From Klebsormidium nitens (lineage: Eukaryota; Streptophyta; Klebsormidiophyceae; Klebsormidiales; Klebsormidiaceae), in contig DF237014.1 in the NCBI GenBank assembly GCA_000708835.1, forward strand, positions 208,770 to 245,849: a stretch of DNA of 37,080 bases, written 5' to 3'. Below the pieces are notes generated by a model. It saw nothing but the letters and a program-made list of their open reading frames with translations, did not search any database and was not told the origin of the DNA. The translations under genes were made by a program, and so were the position numbers. Shown in pieces: positions 20,281-31,700 of the stretch (position 1 is its first letter; every line of letters begins with the position of its first letter).

Positions 20281-22757
20281 GTGAGTGGACCTACTTTTCG
20301 TCGCTGCTCAGGGACTCAAGTGAACGGACCCGAGGATGAATTATGAGCTATTTGGAAAGGGTGACGTACGCTCAAGCAGGTGGCGCGTTTGGCAGTGTGG
20401 GTAGCGGACAAAAGACATGAAGCGCTTTGAGCTTGCTTGGAAGTTTGTCACAAGTGGGGAATGTTGGTTCCCCGGTTGGTGCTTTATCCTCCTTTCGGCA
20501 GTGTTTTCGGGTCAGTAGAACCTGATTCTTCAGGGTTGCAGAAAATAGTTGCTGCCTCGGAAAGCCCCAATGTACCTTCATGTTTGTCGCACTGTCACAG
20601 CCTCTATCGTACTTCGATACAGTGTTGCATGGGCGGTCAACATTTTCTTGGCGTTGTCTATCTTCTTCTCCTTGGCGCCGATCGACAAACGGAAGCTTTT
20701 TTCTTGTCTAAAGCAGTCGAACAACAACCCTCTCTTCGGGCTTTGGATCCAGTCAGTACGATCCCGAAATGGGCTTCGCTTTATAGCCTCTATCAAACAG
20801 CGAACGAAATTTTCAAAGAACCGTCAGCATGAACGACGGAGTTGGTCCATTCCGAGATTCCAAGACTGTCTCTTCTATGTAAATTGCCACCCACTTCACG
20901 ACTCCAGCAGCTTCTTGTGAAAACCGGTTGTATGACTCGCCGTTCAGGCTCCCCGCGCCGTAGTTGCGCCCCCCAAGAGGACGTTTCTTATCGAGCGGCG
21001 ACAAGATGACGTTAACAGGCCACAGTTCTAGCTAATTACAAGATGTCGATGACTATGAGTGTTTGCATGATCGACTTTCAAAATAGCAGAAAAGCAGTAC
21101 AGTAATACAGCAGTAGGGAGGTAGAATTGAGTAGGTAGTATGTCGGATTAAACGCCCAGATTCATCGAACAAGTTGTTCAGTGTTTCAGGTCCATGGCTT
21201 AACCGCTACGGCCTTATATAAAAGAAGTATGTAATGTATGTACAATTATTTATGTAAGCCTGTCCCTAGTTTGCGGCTAAGTATCAAATTACAACCACAT
21301 AAAGTCTACCCAATGATTAGAGTCTACTAACTAATAGGTCAGACCATTCCCACCAGAGTGACGAACCGAAGAAACCACCCCGCCGTAGTCTTTGCATAGC
21401 TTGTAGGTCGTACAAATACATTAGATCCCGTATGCACGAGTTCGTAACTTTGAGATGGAGTTGAGTGTGATTTGCATGCCATCTAGCTAGTATGACATTG
21501 GACATGACTTGCAGCCGTAGCAAGCTGCAGAGTCAACTCATGATTGTACCGTCCCGGTCTCACCGGCAAACTTTGCCCGATGGCTCACGTGGCTCCGCTT
21601 AGGGCGTTAATAAACCGTAAGTTGCCATTAGATTGCCAAATTGCCAATAACTTCACCGTTCTGACACCGCCAAGTCCCCAAAAGGCTTAAACCAAACCCT
21701 TCATGAGTGCGATAAACCTTCATCTGACTCCCGCAGGCTAGGACCTTATCCCAAGCTAAAAAGCTAGGAATTCTCCCCTGATACCAACCATGATTGCAAG
21801 TGCGCACCCGCTGAGTCTACAATACTCCCACGGGCTAACACCCATATAAATTTTTTTGCTTCGAGCTGAAGAGGTGCTGGGATTTTCGCTAGGTCAAAAT
21901 CAACTTCCCAATAACTTCTCATTCAAGTTATGGGCTCAATGTTCGGATTTCGCCCAATTTATATTTGGGAATCACCCTAAAAGTTCGATAACATCTAATT
22001 CCTGAGACTTTGTCGAATGCAGTCATCGATTCTAGTCTACTTTATTCATACAAACATTACAGACTGCTAAGCTATCCGCAGCAGAAGCGGCCTTCTAGAC
22101 GCTTCCACAACTCCATAGCCTATAAACCACCCTCAGCTTATATGCGATACCCCTAAAAATCCTGCAAAAATCACGCCCTTCATGCATGCAATCTTATAGA
22201 CGCCCTTGGAATGGTTCCATGCTTGAGCGCCACACTTATATGTACTTCTATGAATTCAATCATGCGAATTGCAATCTTTGCATGGAGCTGCCAAATCCGA
22301 CTGCAGAGGACGCTGATCCGTTCATTTGCACGTTGTGACGCCTCTGCAAGCTATGGGAATGTGCGCTTATAACCCGCATTGACAAAGTGGACTTTGCACG
22401 ACATACATTTCAAGAAGGCCCGTCTTATGGGCAGCGAGACTCCTGGAAAACTTGCGGTGCTGAAGCACTGTTTCCATTATGCAGAATGCCCCAGATAAGG
22501 ATTGCAATTGGACGGAAAGCAGACTTACCACCTGCAAGTAGAGTTACTTAAGCAGGCGACCGAGAAGAGAAGCTCCAACTGCTTGTGAGGTTCTTCAAAT
22601 ACTCAGCGCTTTGCTCAAGGTATTTCAAGTGGAGGTTCAAAAGCTCCAAATCATCTCGAGGGAACAAGCATTTCCAGCCAACCTGTACTAGCGGGACATA
22701 CGGAACTACGCTTACCAGCAAGCACACATCCGGATGTGTGCAGGCAAGCGACCCCTT
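20281..22757. other. AT-richer gene-poor stretch
   Basis: About 2.5 kb with no supported gene. Composition is clearly AT-richer than the flanking coding DNA and stops are frequent in every frame between 21000 and 22580; the ORFs near 20437-20920 lack the GC-rich third positions seen in real exons here. It includes the presumed 3' end of the unknown gene, the 3' UTR of the NUA gene (right end) and an imperfect inverted repeat near 22303-22347 (GCAGAGG with CCTCTGC). No terminal repeats, reverse transcriptase or transposase motifs were recognised, although old mobile DNA is a reasonable guess. Confidence 0.5.
22722..22741. repeat. 20-bp perfect palindrome in the NUA 3' UTR
   Basis: GCACACATCC at 22722-22731 is followed directly by its reverse complement at 22732-22741, with no spacer. 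It lies 17 bases beyond the proposed NUA stop codon, so it falls in the 3' UTR or poly(A) region. It could be a dimeric protein-binding site or a cruciform/hairpin acting in 3' end formation; nothing else shows its role. Confidence 0.6.
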
Positions 22758-25700
22758 TCATTCGCCCTCTGGAAGAACGCTGAAAGGGTTGGGGTCTTGT
22801 TCTTTGTCGTCTTTCTTTCCGCCAGTGTTGCGCTTGGGCGGACTCACTGCAGTCACAAGAGGAGGCACCCCTTTCATGCGTTCCACAGGCAAGAAGCAAA
22901 GACTGTGTGAGAAGACACGATGAAGGTCAGAGCTCAGACAGTGCCCCAGCTGTCTAACATGGCAGGGCCAATCCCCCCCGCACTCCGACCCTACCCCACG
23001 ACTTGATTGACTTCTTAGTTCCTAGAGTGCACAGCGGTAGCAGCAGCCTCGCCACCAGTCTTGCTCACCGGTCGACTGCTTCTTTTGGCCTCCACGAGGT
23101 GACGGCACCAGACCCCCACGACCAGTTCCGCGCCCACCCCCGCGCCCTGCTGCGCGGCCTGTCCCGCGTCCCTGGAAGATAGAAGGAACGGTGGAATGAG
23201 ACATGGAACTCCAAACGATGTGGGAGCTCTTAGCGTGCACCTAGCACCGTCACTAAGCCCAATGTGAGCCTCAGCCACCCGCAAGCGTGTTTCAAATCGT
23301 CAGTCGTCGGGCCCCCTCTGCACGACACTGTGGCAGACTGCCCCGATGCACCTCACCTTGCCGCGTCCTGCCTTGTGCCCCTGTACGATTCTCTTGGCCA
23401 CGTCCGCGGCTGCAGGCCCGGCGGAACTGGGCAATGCCGCCTGCGGCTCCGGCTTTGCGTGCAGCTTGACCAAGCTGATGATCTTGCTCGAACCGCCTCC
23501 ATCGCCGCCTGGGGCGGCACCTGGCCAATCAGAAGCACGCAGAGCAGGATGGTGAGGCCACGCGTAAAGGAGAAGGTTTCCATACCCGTTAATAGCAGGT
23601 CGTGCCGTGGCTTTCGCAGTCCGCCACTCTCGCCCCGCACAGGCTGGTGCCTTGCTCGCACCCGCAACACCGGGCGCACGCCGCTGCTGGCTTGCCTCAC
23701 CTGCCTCCCCTGCTGTGGCCGCCTCGGTGCCCGGGGCCTGTGATGTTTCGGCTACGCGTTTGTCAAGCTTGGCGCCTGCCTTGCGGACACCCTTGGGCTT
23801 GCTGTCTTGAGGGCCCGCCTTTGTTTCCACAACCTCGCTGGCGGCTCCATCCGTTTGCGTGCTCCCCTTTCCATTCCCGGCCTCGGCACCGCTGCCTGGC
23901 ATATCCTCGACCGCTTTGGCATCTGCCGTGTTTGGGGGCTGCTCCTCGCCTGCTTCCGCTGCGGGCGCAGTCGCTGCCGTGCCCTGCTGCTCCCCGGCGC
24001 TCGGCTCCGGCCGTGTCCCCTCTCCCGTTCCTTGCTGCTCCTCCCCGGCTGGTGTCCCCGCTGCTTCTTGTCGCGCTGGCGGCGCCACCTCCTCACTGCC
24101 TGCCGTCGCCTGCCTTTCCTGCTCCTCGCTAGCTGGAGTGACTTCTGCTGCGCCCTGCTCGTCCGTTTCCCCCTGCTCCGGCTCCTCTGCGGCTGCGCCC
24201 GCCTCCCCGCCCTGCTCCTCCACTGTCTCCGCAGGCAGAGAACCGTCCCCGTCCCCACTTGCCCCCGCTGTCTCTCCTTCCTCCTCCTCCTGCTCAATCT
24301 CGCCCTCCTCCCTTCCCGCCAGGTCGACCTCCATGTCCCCGGCCTCGTCGCCCTCGTCCCTCGCCTGGCTCTCTTCCCCCTCGGCTGCGGCGTCCCCTTC
24401 CTCCCGGTACGGCTGCCGCTGCTCCTCCATGTCCCCGGGCTCCAGCTCCTGCGGCGCCACCTCTCCGCCGCCCAGCTCCGCGTCCTCGCCCGCCCCTTCC
24501 CCCGCTGCGTCTTCCTCCATCTTGTCTGCCTCCGCCTCCGCCACCAGCTCCTGCTTCTCCTCCTCTATCGCCGCCACTTCCGCACTCACTGCCGCCTGCT
24601 CCTCCGCAGCTGCCGCCTGCACCGCTGCCGCCACCTCCTGCTGCGCCACGGCCTCCACCCGCTCGCGCTGGCTCCCCGCCACTACGGCGCCCGGCCCCGG
24701 CCTGGCCAAGCTGGCCGCCACCGCCGCGCGCACCTCCTCTTGGGGCGACGCCTGCACCGGCACAAACGGCGCGGCGTCCATCCGCAGCCGCTTCCCTACT
24801 GGGGCGTCCTCCTGCGCGTCGCCCTCTCTCGGCCGGGCGCCCAGGGCCAGCACCGACGGCGTGGCGGGGGTGAGGCCGGGAGGGGGCGTCGCAATCGGCG
24901 GGGCCGGGGTGGGAGCTGCAGCGGCCCGGCTGGCAGGAACGCCGCTCATGGCCGCCAACGCAGCCTCCCTGGCTTTGCGTGAGGCCTCCGCCACGGTGCT
25001 GTCCTCTTCCCCTGCGCGTGCCCGCTTGTTGGATGCGGCCGCTTGCCCCTCCCTGCTGGGCGCGGGCCGCTTGGCGGGGCTGCCAGTGGTAGGCCCAACG
25101 GGCCGGGCTTCTGCAGGGGCGGCCTTCTGGGGAGCCGGCGAGGGAGCAGGGGGCAGGCCTGCCCGGTTCAGCTTTGCAATGCGGCCGGGCAGCACTGCAG
25201 GCGGGGCGGCCGGGCTGCCTCTTGATGAGGCGCTCCTGGCGGCCAGCAGCTTCATGCGCAGGGAAGCCTCATGCTCGCCAGGGCCAGATGCTGCCGGGGG
25301 GAGGGCAACAGCTGCAGAAGAAACGAACAAGGAGGACGAGGTCAGCTGGCAGCGGGAGGGGAGTTGTTATCAGGCAGCCGACCTGCTCGCAGCTCACGTG
25401 GACGCAAACGTGCTCGTACCTCATCCACCCAATCCTACACTCCCGTGCTTGTGCTGCCTCCCTGTCTGCAACTCCAATACGTACCTTCTTTCTTTGCCGG
25501 CACTTCGGCTGGCACGGCTGCCGGCTCTGGCTCTGGCTCCTTGGTAGCGGCCTCGCTGGCGCCGGGTGCGGGGGTGGCACCTGATGCTGGGGGTCCTTCC
25601 GGCGGCGGCGCCTCCTTGCACCCCTCCCCCTGTCCGGTGGGCGCCGCCATCTGCGCCAGCTCCGCCAGGTCGATGGCCGCCATCACCTGCTCCGCGGCCG

Positions 25701-28700
25701 CCCCGGCCTTCTCCTCCGCGCTGGCCCCTGCCGGAGGCCCCCCTTGGCCCGCTGCCGCCTCTGCCCCTGCCGCAGGGACCTCCGGCGGCACCTCCTTGGG
25801 CTGCTCTACGCTCTTCTCCTCGGGCGCCTTGGCAGGCCGCGCAGATGCCGCAGCCGGCGTGGGTGGCGGCACTGGCTTCTTGCGCGGCGCAGCCTGGGCT
25901 GGGGCGGCAGGCGGGGCCGCCGCCTTGTCTGCTCCTTCCGGCTCCATCTCTGCTTCCACCGCTGGGGCCGGGCTCTCCCGAGCTGCAGCGGGGGCGCCCT
26001 CCAGGGCCTCCAGGCGTGCCGCCAGGCTGGCCCTCTCCTTCTCCTTGATGGCCAGGATGTTGGCCAGCTTCTTGTTGTCGGTGGCGGCGGAGAGGCGTCG
26101 CTTCTTCTCCGCCTGCAGGTTCTTCTCCGCCTCCTGCACCACCACCGGCAGCAGTGCGTAAGGCAGCTGGCCACCCGGCGTATGGTCACAGCAGGGCAGG
26201 ACTCATTGCCGAGATGCGCAGCATGCATGCGAAGTGGCTAATAGAAATTAACAATGCGCTGTTCCTGCCGTCGTTCGCCATCCGCTCCTCCCTCTCTATC
26301 CTTCCCTGGCCAGCGGCTCACCTTCTGTGCCACCCCTGCCTTCTGCGCTGCAATCTCCGCATGCTTGAGCCGCATTTCCAGCTCGGCCACGGCCTGCTTC
26401 TCTGCTGCCTCCCCCGCTGTACTGCTCGCCTCTTTGCGGGCCTCCTCTGCTGCTCTCTTGGCGCCTGCGGCCTCCTGCTTGGCCGCCTCCTCTGCTGTCT
26501 TGGCCGCCGCCGCCTCCTGCTGCACCCGCTCCACCTCCTTGCGCGCCGCCTCGAGCTCCCTCTTGGCCGCCTCCACGTCCTTTCTCGCCGCCTCCGCGTC
26601 CTTTCTCGCCGCCTCCACATCTTTGCGCGCCGCCTCCGTCTCTTTCCTGCTGTCCTCCGCCGCAGCTTTGGCCGCCTCCAGCTCCTTCTTGGCCTCGTCC
26701 GCTGGCCCCCGCTTCTGCCAGCGGTTCAGGCCGGCCCCCCCTTCCGCAGCCTTTAGCTTGGCCTCCAGATCCGCCACCTGCTGCTCCAGCGCAGCGCGCG
26801 CCTCCTTGCTGTCGTCGTTGTTCCTCTGCCACCACCACAGAACGGCGCCCGTCAAAGCTGCCTCCCAGCAAACCCTCGATCTGACCACAGCCTCTGGTGC
26901 TCTGCCTCAGTAACCGTACCAGGCCGACAAGGCAGGACAGCCAAACAGAGAGCAGACGCATTTCCGTGCAGAGTCGAAGTTGATGACCGGGCACCCATGA
27001 TGTGGAGCACACTCGCCGCCTCTGTCATCGTGCTGCGCGTGCGTGGTGGTGGCTCACCCGCAGCGTGGCCCTGTAGCGCCGCAGGTCCTCCTCCTTCTTG
27101 CCCGCCACGTCCTCCAGCTGCGCCTGCAGCTGCGCCACCTCCTGCCGCGCCGCCTGCGCCTCCGCTGCGGCGCCGCTGGTCGCCTCGTTGGCCTGCCGCA
27201 GCTGACCCTGCGCATGCGCCAGCTCCTCCACGATGCGCGCGTGCTCTGCAGGGTCCACCGCCTCAAACTTCTTGGTCAGCTGCACACACACAAGGCCACC
27301 ACGCGCCGCCAGTCAGATGGCGGCAGCCCGGCGGTGGGGGCAGAATCCTGCCTGGACTGTGTACTTCCCAAACCTGCACCTGTGTCGAAAAAAAGCAAGG
27401 CTTTGGCAGCCTTGAGACATACGAAAGCGACATCCCTCTGTGCCCGTGCCTTGAACTAGCTTCCCTCACACAACTCTGCACCCTCCCCAGCCTGCCTGCT
27501 CTCCTCCCTGTGCTCTCACCTGATCTGCGCGGGCCTTCCACCGCTGGGCCTCCTGCTGGGCAAGGTCCCTCTCCCGCGCAGCTCCGTCCACTGCGGCCTC
27601 CTTCTCGTGGAGGGCGCTCTTCAGGGCCCCCACCGCCCCCTCCAACTCGCTGGCCTGGCTGCGCCAGCGGCCCGCCTCGCGCAGGTTGGCAGCTGCCTCC
27701 TCGCGCAGCGCGCTGTTGCTCTCGCGCAGCAGGTTCAGCTGGTCCACCTGCACGCGCGCCACGGCCAAGTTCGCAACCTCAGGCACCATGCGGGCAGCGG
27801 GACGACTTCCAGCACCCTAGTACACCAAACGCACGATGAAGACTACATCCCGTGGGCAGCCCGGGTCTGGTGAAGGTCGGCGGGCGGGCGGGCGGTGGTA
27901 CCTGTGCGAGGAGGGCGCGGTGCTCCTGCTGCTGCTGCAGGCCGCGGTACGCCTTGTCCGCCATCACGGCCAGCTCCGCCCTCGCCTCCTCCGCCGCTTT
28001 GCTGGCCTGCTCCGCCTGGCTGCGCCAGCGCGCCCCCTCCTGCTGCGCCAGCGCCAGCGCCGTCTCCACCTGCGCCCACATGCCCGACTACGACTCAGCC
28101 CAGCCTCCCCGGTACCAGAAAAGGGTCCGCCTCAAAGCATCGGCAACATCAAGATACTCTCCGGCCACCTTCGAGCCTGTGGCACAACCACTGCTCGCTG
28201 CTGATGCACCCGCAGGCAGGGAGACTCTGCCCGACCGTCAAAGAGCCGTGCCCGGCTGCCTCACCGTCTCTTTCTCCCGCCGCAGGTAGCGCAGCACGCC
28301 CTGGATGTCCTCCTCCTCGGCCGCGCCCGGCCCCAGCCCGGGGCGGGGCGACGAAGGGGCCGTTGGGTGCTGCGCCTCCAGGCGGTCCAGCAGGAGGCGG
28401 TTCTGGGCCTCCAGCTGCGCCGCCTTGCGCACCGCCTCCGCTTCCCGCGCCTCCAGCGAAGACTTCTCCGCAGCCCAGGCAGCCTCGCAGGACGCCTGGG
28501 GGAAGTGACGCACACGTCAGGATGGCTTGCCAGGTGTGACGGCTTCACTGCTTCTGCCGACGGGAGATGCTCATCAGCACAACACTCCTTTCTAAAGACT
28601 TGGTGGCTTCCCAGGTATTCTTTTGCGGCAGAATACTAGTGCAGACTAGCGTGCGCAAAGCTGTGCATCCCACCTTGAGCTGTTCGGCTGCCTCTGCGCG

Positions 28701-31700
28701 GCTCTGAGCAGTTCGGGCCCCCTCCTCCGCAGCGTGCAGCTTAGCAGCGGCCTCGTTCTGGGCGCGGATGGACTCCGCCTGCACCAGCACCTGCACCGCA
28801 ACGCCACGCCCATCAGCCAGAGGGCCGTGCTTGGAGATGCCGTGCACCAGATCCCCAATAGAGGGACCTCAACGACTCAATGAATACTGATACAATCGCC
28901 AGTTGTCAAACATAAAGGAAACAACCTTCCCACAAGCTCTCCCGTCTCGTATGCCGCTCACAGGATTTTTGCTCAACTCTGTTGACGATGTTGACCGCGT
29001 CGAATACTTTTCGTCAGAAATTCGCAAGGCCCGTCGAAGAGGACTGACGGTGTCGATGGAAAGATTCGAACGTCCCATTCAAGGCGTTGTCCATCAGAGG
29101 AGAGCTCCGTCGATTTCGATGAGTCCACATACGGGCTTTCGACTTCTGTTATTTCTGTAGATTTTGCCGAGATTGTGACACTCGACTGTCGGTCAAAAGA
29201 CGGGGAAAAGACACTGCGAACGACCCATTATTTCTCTTCGTTTCCCACTGACCGGGTGGTCCATCGACGCCATCGAGACAGAACCAGGTGCGAACAGTTA
29301 GCCTATGAGGCCCCCCCTCCGCTCTGCCTCCTGCAGGTGCGGCCTACTGACCTGCTGCTCGTAGTGCGCCTGTGCGCGCGCATACTCCCGGCGCGTCCTC
29401 TCCCCGTCTTCCTTGAGCGCCCCCACCCTGGCCTGCGCCTCCTGCAGCGCCCCCCGCAGCGCCGCCACTTCGTCTCTCTCCGCCTGCCTTTCCCGCTCTG
29501 CCGCCTCCCCCTGCGCGGCCGCTGCCTCCTGGGCCTGCTGCGCCGCAATCTGCAGCGCCGCCACCTCGCCCTCTAGGTCCGCCACCCTCGCGCGCAGCCC
29601 CTCTGCCTCCGCCTCAGCCGCGGCTTGCGCCTGCTCCGCCGCCTCGCGGAACTGGCGATGCTCCTGGGCGGCCTGCTCCAGCGTCGCCTCGTTGGTGGCG
29701 GCAATGGCCTTGTACTGCTCTACATGACGCTGCGCTGCCTCTAAATCCTCTCTGACGTTGCGCACCTGCATGCGCGCCTTCTCCAGCTCCGCCAGCGCCA
29801 GCGCCTCTCGATCCGACTCGTTGCTAGGGGTACCCACCTCCCCGCGAATTGCCGCTCGCAGCTGACGACACAAAATGCGCAGGTCAGCACCTCGAACCGC
29901 TCCGGCCAACTGCCTTGTCAACGCATTTGCACCTTGGCCGCGTGCACACACACTCGAAGTCGGATCTCCTCTGCAAGTATTACTAAGCACACCATGCTTG
30001 CGTCTCAAAAATGCTGATGTGCATCTGGCGCATGGAAGCCCCTGTAGCTCGAAGCACGTCTGATCAGTCTGGAAGTCAGGTCAGCGCCTGTCGCTCACCT
30101 TGCTGTCTGCCTGCTGCAGCTGCTCCTCCAGCGCTGTCACCCTGGCCTGTGCCGCTGCGTGCTGAGCGCTCCCCTCCGCTGCAGCCTTCTTGGCAGCCTC
30201 TGCAGCCCCTTCTGCCGCCGCCACCCGCTGCGCCGCCTCTTGCGCGGCCTGGTCGCGGGCCAGGGTCAGGGCGCGGCACCGCTGCCGCTCCCCCTCAACC
30301 TCCTCACGCGCGTCGCGCCACTCATGCTGCAACCGAGCAGCCGCAGGAATTAATCTACAGACTCGGCAACCATTTGAATTCAACCATTTGCGGCTGAGCA
30401 GGAGGCACAGCTCTCTTGTGCCGCCCGCTTCCGCAAGCGGTGTGCCTACCTGCAGCCTCTGCAGCTCCTCCAGCAGGCGCTTCCGCTCCTCGCCCGCAGC
30501 CTCCGCCTGGGCGTCCAGCCGCGTGCGGGTGGCCTCCAGCGCGGCCTGCGCCGCATGCATCTTCTGGGACAGGCCGCGGGCCTCCTCCGACACACGCGCC
30601 TCGGCATCGGCCAGCAGGCTCTTCTCCTTCTCCAGAATGGCCACCTGCGCCACCCACCACCGCGCTCAGCACAGCATGGCCGCGGTGACCCAAGGGGGCC
30701 CCGAGAGGCTGCATACTGACAGGCTTCCCCAGACAAAAGAATTGGGCCACTCCAGCAACTTGCAAGCTTGTCCTCCCCAGCATGTCGCAGTTTCCAGCCT
30801 CCGCATTGAGCGGGGCCTCACCTGTATCTCCAGAGTGCGCAGTGCATCCTGAGCATCCTGCCGCGCGTGGTCGCTCGCGCGCAGCTGGGCCTGGAACTGC
30901 TGCACGCTGGCCGCAAACTCCAGGTTGCGCTGCCGCAGCCCCTCCAGCTCCAGCGCCTGCCCCTGGAATTGGCCCTCCAGCATGCGGTACCGCTCACGCT
31001 CAAACTCCAGTGCGGACTCGGCCCGCCGCTGCGCCTGCTCCGCATCCAGGACCGCCTTCCTGCGCAGCCGCAGCACGCGATGTCACAAGGGGGCGTGCAG
31101 CCAGGCAAGGAGCCAAGAGACACTGTCCAGGCGGGGGGGAGCACACCAATCTTGCCGACAGGACTACTCTGGCAGCCAGGTGTACTTGGCTGCCAGGGGG
31201 CCCCACCAGACTAGTGTATTGCCCACCTCTTGGCATCCATCTCATTGAGCAGCTGATTCTTCTCCCGCTCTGCCGCCAGCTGCGCATCCTCCAGTGCCTT
31301 CTGCGCTCTCTGTGCCACAGCCAGCTGGTCCGCCCCCTCCCCGTCCTCGCAGTCAGCCCCTGTGCTAGGCCCAGTCGGGCGCCTCTCTGCAGCACGCCAC
31401 AGCCGCTCAAATGCGGCCGCCTGCGAATCAGAGCTGGGGTCAGGACTGGTCCTCATCCCTTCTTTCCCTTGAGCCTCACCCCCCCAGCACAGAATGCATG
31501 CTGAACATAGCCGTGTGCATATTGTACCATGTCTGTAAATCAAGCACGACCCCCCTTTATACCTATTGTCTGTCGAATGCACTGTCTGCAGAAATGTAAG
31601 GCCATGCTTCCCGAGCCTTCTCAAGACTTGGCAGCCCCTGCATACTGTTCTAGCCAAGAAGCGCGACCAGCTCATTCTTAATAGTATCTGCCAGTCCATA

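Noticed and set aside
21150-21220. Minus-strand stretch resembling tRNA-Ser (GGCCGTAGCGGTTAAGCC, then TGTTCGATGAATC)
   Set aside because: Anticodon, T and acceptor stems do not pair and the A and B boxes both have mismatches; too weak to call even as a tRNA relic.
23807-25547. Long plus-strand ORFs (391 and 562 codons) opposite the NUA gene
   Set aside because: They are antisense shadows of a very GC-rich, low-complexity NUA exon; their translations are Ser/Pro/Ala/Leu/Arg runs without domains, and the minus-strand frame joins in phase to neighbouring exons.
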